Positions 1 to 7,521 of a stretch of DNA of 22,369 nt are shown here, one piece after another (the stretch's first letter is position 1; the number at the start of each line of letters is the position of its first letter). Source of the stretch: VGEM01 sp033764265 (GTDB lineage: Bacteria > Pseudomonadota > Alphaproteobacteria > Rhodospirillales > Rhodospirillaceae). Under the pieces are notes generated by a model. It worked only from the letters and a program-made list of their open reading frames with translations, was not told where the DNA came from and made no database searches. The DNA lies in contig JANRJB010000067.1 of assembly GCA_033764265.1 (NCBI GenBank), positions 1 through 22,369 on the forward strand. Reading direction: 5' to 3'. A program made the translations under genes and the position numbers.

Positions 1-507
1 GGCCTGGCCCGCGCGGCGAAGGACTTCGACGCCTTCCACACCCGCCAGTTCACCTTCGCGCTGGATGCCGAGCACGAGATCGTCAACCTGCGCGCGGTGG
101 TGGTCGGCGAGTACCCGAACGTCAAGGCGATCCGCGTGCCCAAGGGCGGCACCGATCCGTCGGCCGCCGTGATCGACGCCAAGCACACGTTCTGGGACAA
201 CGGCAAGAAGTACACCGCCAAGATTTACGCGCGCGCCAAGCTCAAGGAAGGCAACGTCATCCAGGGCCCGGCCATCGTCACCGAGTTCGACTCGACCACG
301 GTGATCCTGGCCGACTGCATGGGCACGGTCGACCATGTCGGCTGCATCCTCATCACGCCCAAGGGCCTGAAGCCGCGTCCGGGCATGTCCGCGCCGTCGG
401 CCAAGGGCGGCAATGCTAAGGCCGGCAAGGCCAAGCCCGCCGCGAAAGCCGCGCCGAAGGCCAAGACCAAGCCAAAAGCAAAAGCCAAATCGGGCAAGCG
501 CAAGTAA
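1..507 (+). CDS. HyuA-type hydantoinase/oxoprolinase subunit A, 3' end only
   Basis: The frame is open from base 1 and ends at TAA 505-507, so 168 C-terminal residues are visible. Segments such as EIVNLRAVVVGEYPN and NVIQGPAIVTEFDSTTVI match the C-terminal part of the HyuA family (N-methylhydantoinase A, 5-oxoprolinase, acetone carboxylase beta-like subunits), which carries the ATP-binding half of these ATP-dependent enzymes. HyuB follows after 26 nt, the usual pairing for a two-subunit cytoplasmic enzyme. The last 35 or so residues are an unusual low-complexity Lys/Ala/Pro tail (repeats of AKAKP/KPKAK type) ending SGKRK, not part of the normal fold. The substrate cannot be assigned: the family acts on hydantoins, oxoproline and ketones. 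The catalytic N-terminal part lies outside the window. Confidence 0.9.
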   Translation, partial: GLARAAKDFDAFHTRQFTFALDAEHEIVNLRAVVVGEYPNVKAIRVPKGGTDPSAAVIDAKHTFWDNGKKYTAKIYARAKLKEGNVIQGPAIVTEFDSTTVILADCMGTVDHVGCILITPKGLKPRPGMSAPSAKGGNAKAGKAKPAAKAAPKAKTKPKAKAKSGKRK

Positions 508-533
508 TCGGATCGGGCAGAAGGAACTGACCA

Positions 534-2438
534 ATGGCGATCAAATCGCAAATCATCGAGACCAACAAGAAGCCCTTCAAGAAGGTCGCGATCGACCCGA
601 TCACCCTCGACATCGTCGAAAGCGCGCTGCGCAACGCCCGCTACGAGATGGACGCCACCGTGTTCCGCACGGCCATGTCGCCCGGCATCCGCGAGCAGCA
701 CGACGCGTTTCCGCTGATCGCCAACCGCGACGGCAAGATGGTGGTCGGCCAGTTCGGCTCGTTCATCATGGGCTTCCTCGACAACTACGACGGCACCATC
801 GAGGAAGGCGACGTGTTCTTCACCAACGACCCCTATAAGGTCGAAGGCGCCATCAGCCATGCCAACGACTGGTTGATCATCCTGCCGATCTACTACAAGG
901 GCCGCGTCGTCGCCTGGTCGTGCCACTTCGGCCACATGACCGACAACGGCGGCAAGGTGCCCGGCTCGCTGCCGACCGACGCCACCACCATCTTCGAGGA
1001 AGGCTTGGTCACTCCGCCGACCAAGCTCTACAAGAAGGGCGTGCTGCAGGAGACCCTGCTCGAGGTCATGCTCAACCAGGTCCGCCTGCCGACCTGGAAC
1101 CGCTCCGACCTCAACGCCGTGCTGGCCGCCTGCCGCGTCGCGGAAAAGCGCGTGCGCGAAATCTGCGACCGCTTCGGCGACGATGTGTTCGTGTCGGCCT
1201 GCCAGGCCGCGCTCGACCGCAACAAGCGCGCCGTCGGCCACCTGATCGACAAGGCGATCGGCGAGCAGCCGGTGTCGTTCGAGGACTACGTCGACGACGA
1301 CGGCCGCGGCCACGGGCCTTACAAGATCAAGTGCACCATGTGGCGCGAGGGCCACAAGGTCGTCCTGGATTGGACCGGCACCGACCCCCAGGCCATCGGT
1401 TCGATCAACTTCTATCTGAACGAGAACATGCTGAAGATGTTCTGGGGCATCTACATGATCATGGTGTTCGACCCCCAGATTCTGTTCAACGACGGCTTCT
1501 ACGACCTGTTGGAAGTGCGCATCCCCAAGGGCACGCTGCTGAAGCCGAACTTCCCGGCCGCGCTGTCGTGCCGCACCCACGCGCTGGGGCGCATCTTCGA
1601 CACCTTCGCCGCGCTGCTGGGCCAGAAGACGCCCGAGCTGTTGTGCGCCGCCGGCTTCTCGTCGTCGCCGCACTTCATGTATTCGGGCTACGACAGCAAG
1701 GGCGAGTGGTATCAGCTCTACCAGATCGGCTTCGGCGGCATTCCGGCCAAGCCGTTCGGCGACGGGCCCGACGGCCATTCGATGTGGCCCAGCTTCACCA
1801 ACGTGCCGCAGGAATATCTGGAAGCCTACTTCCCCTTGCGCATCGAGAAGCACGAGACCATCGCCGACACCGGCGGCGCCGGCAAGTTCCGCGGCGGCAA
1901 TGCGCTGCGCGTCGACTACTGCTTCCTGGAAGACGGCGAGATCTCGATCCACGACGACCGCTGGCTGACCTATCCGTGGGGCGTCAACGGCGGCGAGCCG
2001 GGGGCGCGCTCGGTCAAGATCATGTACCGCGGCGGCTATGACACCGGGATCACCGAGTATCACCAGTCCAAGTGCGACAACATCAAGGTGAAGAAGGGCG
2101 ACATTCTCGCCTTCATCACCTGGGGTGGCGGCGGCTGGGGCTGGGGCATCGACCGCGACGTGGCGCTGGTCTCGGCCGACGTCAAGCGCGGCCTGGTCAC
2201 GCAGCAGGGCGCGCGCCGCTACGGCGTGGTGTGCGACGCCAACGGCAACGTCGATGACGCGGCCACCAAGGCCCTGCGCGCCGAAATGCGCGCCAAGCAG
2301 CCGGCCAAGGCGCCGGTGTTCAACATGGGCCCGCCGCTCGCGCAGATCCTGGCCAACGCCAAGCGCGAGACCCACATCGATCCGCCGCGTCCGCCGGTGT
2401 TCCGCCCCGGCGCGGAACACGCCCACGCCGCCGAATAG
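534..2438 (+). CDS. HyuB-type hydantoinase/oxoprolinase subunit B
   Basis: This 634-residue protein is full length for the hydantoinase B/oxoprolinase family (Hydantoinase_B domain over nearly the whole chain). The N-terminal block, DPITLDIVESALRNARYEMD then FRTAMSPGIREQHDAF, corresponds to the family signature DPITxxVI..AL..IAEEM. Gly-rich C-terminal blocks such as ADTGGAGKFRGGNALR and ITWGGGGWGWGIDRD are also typical. The start ATG has an AAGGA Shine-Dalgarno about 9 nt upstream. The gene lies 26 nt after the HyuA fragment, so the two are almost certainly co-transcribed and form one complex. A perfect hairpin terminator follows. The N-terminal signature is diverged from textbook hydantoinases, so the exact reaction (N-methylhydantoin, oxoproline, acetone- or acetophenone-type carboxylation) stays open. 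The family assignment is secure. Confidence 0.95.
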   Translation: MAIKSQIIETNKKPFKKVAIDPITLDIVESALRNARYEMDATVFRTAMSPGIREQHDAFPLIANRDGKMVVGQFGSFIMGFLDNYDGTIEEGDVFFTNDPYKVEGAISHANDWLIILPIYYKGRVVAWSCHFGHMTDNGGKVPGSLPTDATTIFEEGLVTPPTKLYKKGVLQETLLEVMLNQVRLPTWNRSDLNAVLAACRVAEKRVREICDRFGDDVFVSACQAALDRNKRAVGHLIDKAIGEQPVSFEDYVDDDGRGHGPYKIKCTMWREGHKVVLDWTGTDPQAIGSINFYLNENMLKMFWGIYMIMVFDPQILFNDGFYDLLEVRIPKGTLLKPNFPAALSCRTHALGRIFDTFAALLGQKTPELLCAAGFSSSPHFMYSGYDSKGEWYQLYQIGFGGIPAKPFGDGPDGHSMWPSFTNVPQEYLEAYFPLRIEKHETIADTGGAGKFRGGNALRVDYCFLEDGEISIHDDRWLTYPWGVNGGEPGARSVKIMYRGGYDTGITEYHQSKCDNIKVKKGDILAFITWGGGGWGWGIDRDVALVSADVKRGLVTQQGARRYGVVCDANGNVDDAATKALRAEMRAKQPAKAPVFNMGPPLAQILANAKRETHIDPPRPPVFRPGAEHAHAAE

Positions 2439-2460
2439 GCGGCGCCGGCGACACCAAAGA

Positions 2461-2490
2461 AAACGGGGCGATCTTCGGATCGCCCCGTTT
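2461..2490 (+). terminator. Perfect 13-bp hairpin terminator after hyuB
   Basis: AAACGGGGCGATC at 2461-2473 pairs perfectly with GATCGCCCCGTTT at 2478-2490 around a TTCG tetraloop. It lies 22 nt past the hyuB stop and 18 nt from the stop of the convergent gene. The A/T flanks let it act in both directions: the + strand reads CCGTTTGCTTT, the - strand ends in GTTTTCTTT. Confidence 0.85.
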
Positions 2491-2508
2491 GCTTTGGGTG
2501 CGCGGACT

Positions 2509-2988
2509 TTACCGCGGCGGGTTAAGGCGCCGCACGGCGGTGCGGGCGATCGCGCGGGCGTTGGCGCCGACCGACTGCGGCCGCTGCGGTTGCGCCGCCG
2601 GCTGGTCGATGACCGGGCCAACGTCCGAATGCGGCGCGTCCATGAACGGCCCGGCGAACGGCATCTGCCCGGCGGTGGTGTTGAACCAATTCCCGCCGCC
2701 GTCGCGCCGGCCGAACGCGGCCGCCACCTGGGCCAGCAGCCAGGCCCCGGCCAGGATCGCGACCGAGACCACCGCCCACACCGTCACCAGTACCGCGTCG
2801 CCCAGCTGGTCGGCCAAACCGGCCAGGCTGCGCACCAGCGGCTCGATGCCCGGCACCAGGGTCGACAGCACACCGCCCGACCCGGCCGCCAGGCCGGCCG
2901 CGGCGTCCAGCGCGAACGCCGCCAGCCAGCACAACAGCGACCAGATCGCCGTCGAGATCCACGCCGCCGCCCAAATCAGCTTGCTCAT
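2509..2988 (-). CDS. Small hypothetical membrane protein paired with DUF4112
   Basis: This 159-residue protein has no family I recognise. It shows two long hydrophobic stretches, about residues 4-34 (Trp/Ala/Leu-rich) and about 63-92 (VLVTVWAVVSVAILAGAWLL core), and then a polar, Pro/Gln/Asn-rich tail ending in RTAVRRLNPPR. That suggests an inner-membrane protein with a roughly 65-residue soluble C-terminus. The ATG overlaps the TGA of the upstream DUF4112 gene by 4 nt (ATGA), and GGGAGGA lies 5-6 nt upstream, so translation is likely coupled and the gene is likely real. It is convergent with hyuB, with the shared terminator between them. The function is unknown; the context suggests it works with the DUF4112 protein at the membrane. 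Confidence 0.75.
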   Translation of the reverse strand: MSKLIWAAAWISTAIWSLLCWLAAFALDAAAGLAAGSGGVLSTLVPGIEPLVRSLAGLADQLGDAVLVTVWAVVSVAILAGAWLLAQVAAAFGRRDGGGNWFNTTAGQMPFAGPFMDAPHSDVGPVIDQPAAQPQRPQSVGANARAIARTAVRRLNPPR

Positions 2989-3479
2989 CGGGGTCCTCCC
3001 TCAGGGTCTGTGATTCGCACCGCCACGCCGTCGATGATCTTGCCGCGCGTGGTCAGGTGCTGCCGTAGGATTTCGATATTGCGGTCGTTGGCCCGCCAGA
3101 AAATGTCGAACACGTCGCCGACGATGGGCACGGCCGCCAGCAGCGCGTCGACCGCGATGTTGCCGGCCATGCGCACGATGTCGCCGGTCGGCACGCCCAG
3201 CCGGCGCGCCTCCAGCACCAGGTAGCCGCCGATCAGGGTGCTGGCCGCGTCGCCGATGCCGGGGATCAGGCCCAGCACCGCGTCGACGCCGAAGCGGATG
3301 TCGGTGCCGGGGATCCGGATGGCGCTGTCCAGCACGCGCGCCAGCTGCTCCAGCCGGCGCAAGGCGGCGATTTCGTCGGGGGTGGCGTCGCCGAACCAGG
3401 CCTGGCCGCCGGGATCGGCCGCCAGCGTGATCTGCGCGGGCATCGCGTTCATGGACGTTGGTCCGTCGCCGTCATTCAT
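2985..3479 (-). CDS. DUF4112 domain protein
   Basis: Residues from ALRRLEQLARVLDSAIRIPG through FGVDAVLGLIPGIGDAAS, ARRLGVPTGDIVRMAGNI and AVPIVGDVFDIFWRANDRN match the conserved DUF4112 pattern (LDS.f.IPGT..rfGlD...gLiPGiGD...RNi..L). Family members are small, membrane-associated and of unknown function. The chosen ATG (3477-3479) gives 164 residues. In-frame ATGs at 3452 and 3443 give shorter forms, and none of the three has a good Shine-Dalgarno. I prefer 3479 because a candidate promoter ends 8 nt upstream of it, which would give an almost leaderless mRNA. The gene overlaps the downstream small membrane gene by 4 nt, forming a two-gene operon. Confidence 0.85.
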   Translation of the reverse strand: MNDGDGPTSMNAMPAQITLAADPGGQAWFGDATPDEIAALRRLEQLARVLDSAIRIPGTDIRFGVDAVLGLIPGIGDAASTLIGGYLVLEARRLGVPTGDIVRMAGNIAVDALLAAVPIVGDVFDIFWRANDRNIEILRQHLTTRGKIIDGVAVRITDPEGGPR

Positions 3480-3487
3480 TCGCGCGG

Positions 3488-3516
3488 TAGGTAGGTGTGC
3501 GGCGAGTGGCTTCCAA
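3488..3516 (-). promoter_or_regulatory. Candidate sigma70-type promoter for the DUF4112 operon
   Basis: Read on the minus strand: TTGGAA (3516-3511), a 17-nt spacer, then TACCTA (3493-3488). The predicted transcription start falls 0-2 nt before the ATG at 3479, so the message would be leaderless. Assigned by eye only. Confidence 0.4.
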
Positions 3517-3523
3517 GCGGAAT

Positions 3524-3540
3524 CGGCGGGGCACCCGCCG
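3524..3540. repeat. Short GC-rich inverted repeat upstream of the DUF4112 promoter
   Basis: CGGCGGG and CCCGCCG form a perfect 7-bp stem around GCA, 7 bp upstream of the -35 candidate of the DUF4112 operon. It could be a protein-binding site or a chance GC-rich palindrome. No T-run follows on either strand, so it is not called a terminator. Confidence 0.35.
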
Positions 3541-3632
3541 TCGCCTGTCCACAATTTGAAGTCGCTGCGCCACGGTCCTACGTGCCCGGCGTGTCGCCCG
3601 CGGTCTGGGGGCGCGCCACCAAAAGCGGGGAT

Positions 3633-3668
3633 TCATTGTATTACAATGACTTACGAAAGCACTCGTAA
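3633..3668. promoter_or_regulatory. AT-rich tandem inverted repeats in the divergent intergenic region
   Basis: Two inverted repeats sit 1 nt apart in a stretch far more AT-rich than its surroundings. The first is TCATTGTATTACAATGA (3633-3649), 8-bp arms around one central base. The second is TTACGA at 3651-3656 with TCGTAA at 3663-3668, separated by 6 nt. They lie between the divergent DUF4112 and PEP-CTERM genes, about 90 nt upstream of the chosen PEP-CTERM start. The likely role is a regulator-binding region controlling one or both genes. The binding protein cannot be named. Confidence 0.5.
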
Positions 3669-3758
3669 CAGTAGAAAAACTTTACTTCGGGGCAAGGATT
3701 GCGCAATATGACTTGGCTTCCCGGTCGAACATCGGGGGCGGCGGAGGGGTGGTTGATC

Positions 3759-4445
3759 GTGCGGTTCGTTTCGTTGGTCTCGATGGTGTGTGGGTTGGCG
3801 TTGGCGGCGGCGCTGGCGGCGCGGCCGGTGCTGGCCGGCCCGGTGCTGCTCGATTTCACCAATCCCGCGCCGTGGGCCGGCGCGCACAACCAGACTTCGT
3901 TCTCCACCGTCATCGGCGACCTGACCGTGACGCTCACCGCCCACGGCAGCGGCACGCCCAAGCTCAGCTTCAACAACGCCGCATCGGAACGGCAAGGCTG
4001 CATGGACGGCTACGCCGGTTCGCCGGCGCATAACCTGGTGTGCGGCGGCGACGGCCTCGGCATCGGCGACGACGAGATCACCGAAGGCGGCGTCGAGCGG
4101 ATCAAGGTGACCTTCAGCCGGCCGATCCGGCTGGTCAACGTCGAGCTGCTCGACCTGTTCAACAACAACACCGAGCTGGAAAAGGCGCTGATCAGCCTGG
4201 ACGAGGGCGCGACCTGGGCGATGTTCACGTCCAACAACAATCTCGGCGGCTACTACTCCACCAACCTCGGCGGCCACTCCATCTCGCGCATCATCTTCAA
4301 GTCGTACAGCGACGCGGTCAGCGACTACGCCGTGGCGCGGCTGTCGATCTACACCGCCGACGTGCCCGAGCCGGCCGCCGGCCTGCTGGTGCTGGTCGGC
4401 CTCGCCGGCCTCAAGCGCCTGCGCCGGCGCAGCGCGATCAAGTAA
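3759..4445 (+). CDS. Secreted PEP-CTERM sorting-signal protein
   Basis: The C-terminus carries VPEP, a hydrophobic segment (AAGLLVLVGLAGL) and a basic end (KRLRRR). This is the PEP-CTERM signal that is processed by exosortase, usually in strains making exopolysaccharide. The GTG at 3759 gives 228 residues that begin with a textbook signal peptide (MRFVSLVSMVCGLALAAALA, cleavage near VLA/GPV) and has GGAGGGG 9-11 nt upstream. An upstream ATG at 3708 with AAGGA 9 nt before it would add 17 residues in front of the signal peptide and cannot be excluded. The mature part is Asn/Gly-rich and beta-sandwich-like (KVTFSRPIRLVNVELLDLFN), as in many surface PEP-CTERM proteins. Its specific function is unknown. 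No exosortase gene lies in the window. Confidence 0.85.
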   Translation: MRFVSLVSMVCGLALAAALAARPVLAGPVLLDFTNPAPWAGAHNQTSFSTVIGDLTVTLTAHGSGTPKLSFNNAASERQGCMDGYAGSPAHNLVCGGDGLGIGDDEITEGGVERIKVTFSRPIRLVNVELLDLFNNNTELEKALISLDEGATWAMFTSNNNLGGYYSTNLGGHSISRIIFKSYSDAVSDYAVARLSIYTADVPEPAAGLLVLVGLAGLKRLRRRSAIK

Positions 4446-4479
4446 TCAAACAAAATTGCCGACCGCGCCCTGCGGCGGC

Positions 4480-5604
4480 TCAGCTGCCCGCCAGCGCCGA
4501 CTGAACCGTCTCGCCGATGAAGCGGCTGAAGGCCGGATGCTGCGACAGGCCTTTTTCGTTGTAGGTGAAGGCCAGTCCGTCGAGGTCGCTGTACAGCTTC
4601 TGCTGGATGCCGCGTGACTGGCCGACGGCGGGCACGATCAGCACCTTCTTGCCTTGGCGCAGCGCGGTCTGGGCGTAGCGGCGCATCTTCTTGACGTTGC
4701 CTTCGCGCAGCGCCGGCAGGGCATCGTCCTGCAGGCTGACGGCCTTGACGTCGGAAAACTTTCCTTCGGCCTTCAGGTGATCGGCATAGCGCTGCAGGTT
4801 GGCCAGCTCGACCTCGTTGTCGGCGGGCTCCTCGGGTCCGTGCGTCACCAGGATCACCACCTCGTTGCCAGGATCGGCGCTGACCTCGCGCGCGTGGTCG
4901 AGCAGGATGCCGGCGATGGTCGGGTTGAAGCCGTAGGCCGGCACGAAGATCAGCCGGGCCGAGGTCTTCACGCGCGGCACCGTGGCATAGGCAACCTTGT
5001 CGCCGCGCCCGAAGATGTAGGCCCACTGCCGCGACAGCGAATTGGACTCGGTCGCCTGCGCGGCCATCACCACAATCGTCTTCGCCCCGGCCGCGGTCAG
5101 GTCGTCCAGCGCCGCTTGAAGATGATCCGACGCCATCATCGCCATGCCGAAGCCGATGGCGGTGGGCATCTTGTCCGCCACCGGCGCCGCGGCGTCGCGC
5201 AAGATGCGATCCCCGCCGCCGCCGGTGCCGTGCGCGAGAATCAGCACGCCGACCTCGCCGGTCAACGACTTGTCGCTGACGTACCACTCCATGTCGTCGC
5301 CCATCATGCCCATCGCCAGGTCCATCTCGTTGTCGGTCAGGGCGCGATAGGTGGGGATGTTGCGGCGCATTTCCGCGTAGACCTCGGGGCCCATCTTGTG
5401 GCCGGTGGAATGGGCCATGGCACTCTTGCGCCGGCCCTCGGCATCCATCGGCTGCAAGCCCATGTCATGGCCCGAGTGATCCATCTTCGAATGGTCCATC
5501 TGCGAATGGTCCATCTTGGAGTGATCGACCTCCTGCGCGGTGGCCGGGCCGCCCGCCCACAGCATCGCTGCGGCGGCAAGCATCAGGGATGTGCGCACGG
5601 TCAT
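4480..5604 (-). CDS. Secreted CbiX-like chelatase-fold protein with MDHS repeats
   Basis: This 374-residue protein has a signal peptide (cleavage near ATAQ/EV) and then four DHS(K/Q/G) pentapeptide repeats with a GHDMG end, a His/Met/Asp-rich segment of the kind that binds copper or other soft metals. Two halves of a CbiX/CbiK-type class II chelatase fold follow: VGVLILAHGTGGGGD near residue 117 and EVVILVTHGPEEPADN near residue 225, each with the HG(S/T/P) motif whose His coordinates metal in sirohydrochlorin chelatases. A second His that paralogues keep (VTQHSSV) is replaced here by TESNSL. ATG has AAGGAG 7 nt upstream, and the gene starts 19 nt after the ABC ATPase, so it ends that operon. 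Likely periplasmic metal or tetrapyrrole binding; chelatase activity is not proven. Confidence 0.8.
   Translation of the reverse strand: MTVRTSLMLAAAAMLWAGGPATAQEVDHSKMDHSQMDHSKMDHSGHDMGLQPMDAEGRRKSAMAHSTGHKMGPEVYAEMRRNIPTYRALTDNEMDLAMGMMGDDMEWYVSDKSLTGEVGVLILAHGTGGGGDRILRDAAAPVADKMPTAIGFGMAMMASDHLQAALDDLTAAGAKTIVVMAAQATESNSLSRQWAYIFGRGDKVAYATVPRVKTSARLIFVPAYGFNPTIAGILLDHAREVSADPGNEVVILVTHGPEEPADNEVELANLQRYADHLKAEGKFSDVKAVSLQDDALPALREGNVKKMRRYAQTALRQGKKVLIVPAVGQSRGIQQKLYSDLDGLAFTYNEKGLSQHPAFSRFIGETVQSALAGS
5476..5530 (-). repeat. 15-bp tandem repeats coding for DHS(K/Q)M
   Basis: Three nearly identical 15-bp units (5476-5490, 5491-5505, 5506-5520) and a partial fourth (5521-5530) encode the consecutive DHSxM pentapeptides of the secreted CbiX-like protein. 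The units differ at a few positions (GTGAT versus ATGGT, TTCGA versus TGCGA), so this is an older in-frame expansion. Confidence 0.85.
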
Positions 5605-5623
5605 GGCTGTGCTCCTTCTGTCG

Positions 5624-6346
5624 TCAGGCCGCGGCGCGCGGCGGGGCCGCTTCGGGGGTGACGCGGCCGTCGTCCATCCGCAACACCCGATCCACCTGGC
5701 CCAGCATGGCGGCGTCGTGGGTCACCATCAGCGTCGCCACGCCGTGTTCTTTGGTCTGGCGCACCAGCAGCTCGACAATGTCGCGGCCGCGGCGATGGTC
5801 GAGCATCGAGGTGGGCTCGTCCACCAACAGCACGTCGGGCTGGTTCATCAGCGCCCGGGCGATGCCGACGCGCTGGATCTCGCCGCCCGACAACTGGCCG
5901 GGCCGGCGGTCGCGCCGCGCGCCCAAGCCGACGCTGTCGAGCAGCGCTTCGGCCCGCGCGCGGTCCGCCGCCGTCGGGCCGCGGCCCACCAGGTGCACCA
6001 TCAGCAGCAGCTGATCCAGGGCCGTCAGCGAGGCCACCAGGTTCGATTGCTGAAAGACGAAGCCGATCTTGGTGCGGCGCAGCGTCGTGCGCTCGCTTTC
6101 GCCGGCGGCGGTCAGGTCGGCCGCGCCGATGCGCACCCGGCCGCGGGTCGGCGTGCGCAGGCCGCCGCAGACCGCGAGCAAGCTCGACTTCCCCGAGCCC
6201 GACGGACCAACCACGCCGACGCATTCGCCCTTGGCGACGCTGAAGCTGACGTCGTTGAGCGCGGTGATCTGCTGATCGCCGTCGCCCAGCACCAGCATCA
6301 GGTGTTCGGCGGCCAGGCCCGCGGGACCGGAAGACGCGGCGCTCAT
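5624..6346 (-). CDS. ABC transporter ATP-binding protein (LolD/MacB type)
   Basis: This 240-residue protein is normal length for a stand-alone ABC ATPase. Walker A GPSGSGKS is at 47-54, the Q-loop FVFQQ at 96-100, the signature LSGGEIQRV at 152-160 (Glu-Ile instead of the usual Gln-Gln), Walker B VLLVDEP at 172-178 and the H-loop His at 210. FVFQQSNLV is typical of the LolD/MacB/FtsE group that pairs with FtsX-fold permeases. The start ATG overlaps the permease stop by 4 nt (ATGA, 6343-6346), so the two are translationally coupled. The secreted CbiX-like gene follows after 19 nt. It should power a transporter or mechanotransmission complex in the inner membrane. The substrate is unknown; a metal chelate or tetrapyrrole is an inference from the neighbours. 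Confidence 0.95.
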   Translation of the reverse strand: MSAASSGPAGLAAEHLMLVLGDGDQQITALNDVSFSVAKGECVGVVGPSGSGKSSLLAVCGGLRTPTRGRVRIGAADLTAAGESERTTLRRTKIGFVFQQSNLVASLTALDQLLLMVHLVGRGPTAADRARAEALLDSVGLGARRDRRPGQLSGGEIQRVGIARALMNQPDVLLVDEPTSMLDHRRGRDIVELLVRQTKEHGVATLMVTHDAAMLGQVDRVLRMDDGRVTPEAAPPRAAA

Positions 6347-7488
6347 CGTTCGGCGCCCAGGGCGATAATCGGGTCGACCGCGGCGATGCGCCGGATCGAC
6401 GCCGCCGCGCCGATCAGGCCGGACAGCAGCAACAGGCCGATGGTGAGGCTGATGGCGTCGGTTTCGAGTTTGAAGGCCACGCCGGTGGAATCGATGTAGC
6501 GGCCCATCATGTAGCCGGCCACGCCGCCGACGGCGATCGAGCCGGCCAGCACCAGCAGGGCCTGGGCCAGCGCGTCGCCGATCAGGTAGCCGGTCGAGGC
6601 GCCCAGCGCCTTGACCAGCCCGATCTCCGCCGTGCGCTGGATGGTCCACACCGCGAAGAACGCGCCCACCACCAGCGCCGAGACCACGATCATGAAGCCC
6701 TGGATCATGAACACCGTCAGCACCTCCTCGCGGTAGGCCGGTGCCGCGTTGTACGATTGCTCGCGGCTCATGGTGACGGTGCCGATCTCCTCGTCGGCCT
6801 TGGCCAGATCGCCCGCGTCGGCCATTTGGGCGCCGTCGATCTGCAGCGCGATCACCGAGGCATAGTCGAACAGCGCCTTGGGCAGTTCGTCGCCGGGCGC
6901 GGGGCCGCCCGGCGGACCGTAGGTGGCTTCCTGCCACAACGGCAGCGGCGCGTAGGCGATCGGCACGTGGCCGATGTTGGCGTGCGGCGCGGTGCCGATC
7001 ACCTTCAACTCGGTCAGCACGCGGTCGAGCCGGATCACGTCGCCGATCTTCACGCCTTTTTCCAGAAGCTCGTCCGAAACGATCACCCCGCGCGGGTCGG
7101 ATGCGAACGGCGCGCCGGTCAGCACCGTCGGCTCCATGAACGAGCCGGGCACGACGCCCCACAGCGCCACGTTGAGCGGCGTGCCGTCGGAATTGCGCGC
7201 GTTGAACGATGTGATGCCGAGCGGCGTCATCGCCCGCACGCCCGGCCTCTTGGCCCAGGCGTCCCACATCTCGCGGTCGACGAAGCTGTTGAAGTAGGTC
7301 GGGTTGTCGTCGAACTCGAAGGCGATGTGGGTCGCCTTCATCAGCTTGACGCCCGAGACGTTGCGCTCGATCAGGCCCGACGACAGGCCCGACAGCAGCA
7401 CCAGCAGGAACGCCACCAGCAGGATCACCGCCGCCATCAGGGCGAAGCGGCCCTTGGCGAACATCAGGTCCTTCAGTCCGAGATACAT
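6343..7488 (-). CDS. ABC transporter permease, FtsX/MacB fold
   Basis: This 381-residue protein has one transmembrane helix at about residues 16-38, a long extracytoplasmic domain (about 40-250) and three C-terminal helices (about 253-280, 300-328, 342-365). This is the four-helix FtsX layout of LolC/E, MacB and DevC. The EIGLVKALGAS block after the second helix is the family's coupling-region signature. The periplasmic domain (PTYFNSFVDREMWDAW, TSFNARNSDGTPLNVALWG) resembles the DevC/MacB periplasmic core domain. Start ATG 7486-7488 has only a weak GGGTGA upstream. Such permeases usually work with a periplasmic partner rather than a canonical binding protein. Here the candidate partners are the two secreted CbiX-like proteins on either side. 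Confidence 0.92.
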   Translation of the reverse strand: MYLGLKDLMFAKGRFALMAAVILLVAFLLVLLSGLSSGLIERNVSGVKLMKATHIAFEFDDNPTYFNSFVDREMWDAWAKRPGVRAMTPLGITSFNARNSDGTPLNVALWGVVPGSFMEPTVLTGAPFASDPRGVIVSDELLEKGVKIGDVIRLDRVLTELKVIGTAPHANIGHVPIAYAPLPLWQEATYGPPGGPAPGDELPKALFDYASVIALQIDGAQMADAGDLAKADEEIGTVTMSREQSYNAAPAYREEVLTVFMIQGFMIVVSALVVGAFFAVWTIQRTAEIGLVKALGASTGYLIGDALAQALLVLAGSIAVGGVAGYMMGRYIDSTGVAFKLETDAISLTIGLLLLSGLIGAAASIRRIAAVDPIIALGAER

Positions 7489-7521
7489 GCGTCACCCGCG
7501 CCCAGGTCGAACGGCGCGCCC

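Noticed and set aside
225..2621. A 798-codon open frame on the minus strand opposite hyuA/hyuB
   Set aside because: Its protein is an Arg/Val/Ala/Asp-rich mirror of the real genes, without domains. It crosses the terminator and hyuB is unmistakable on the other strand. Long antisense frames are expected at this GC content.
5476..5530. The short tandem repeats as a CRISPR-like array
   Set aside because: The units are 15 bp with no spacers and are in-frame codons of a metal-binding arm.
4654..5661. A 335-codon plus-strand frame opposite the MDHS-bearing CbiX-like gene
   Set aside because: No domain features; the minus-strand protein has a signal peptide, a ribosome binding site and family motifs.
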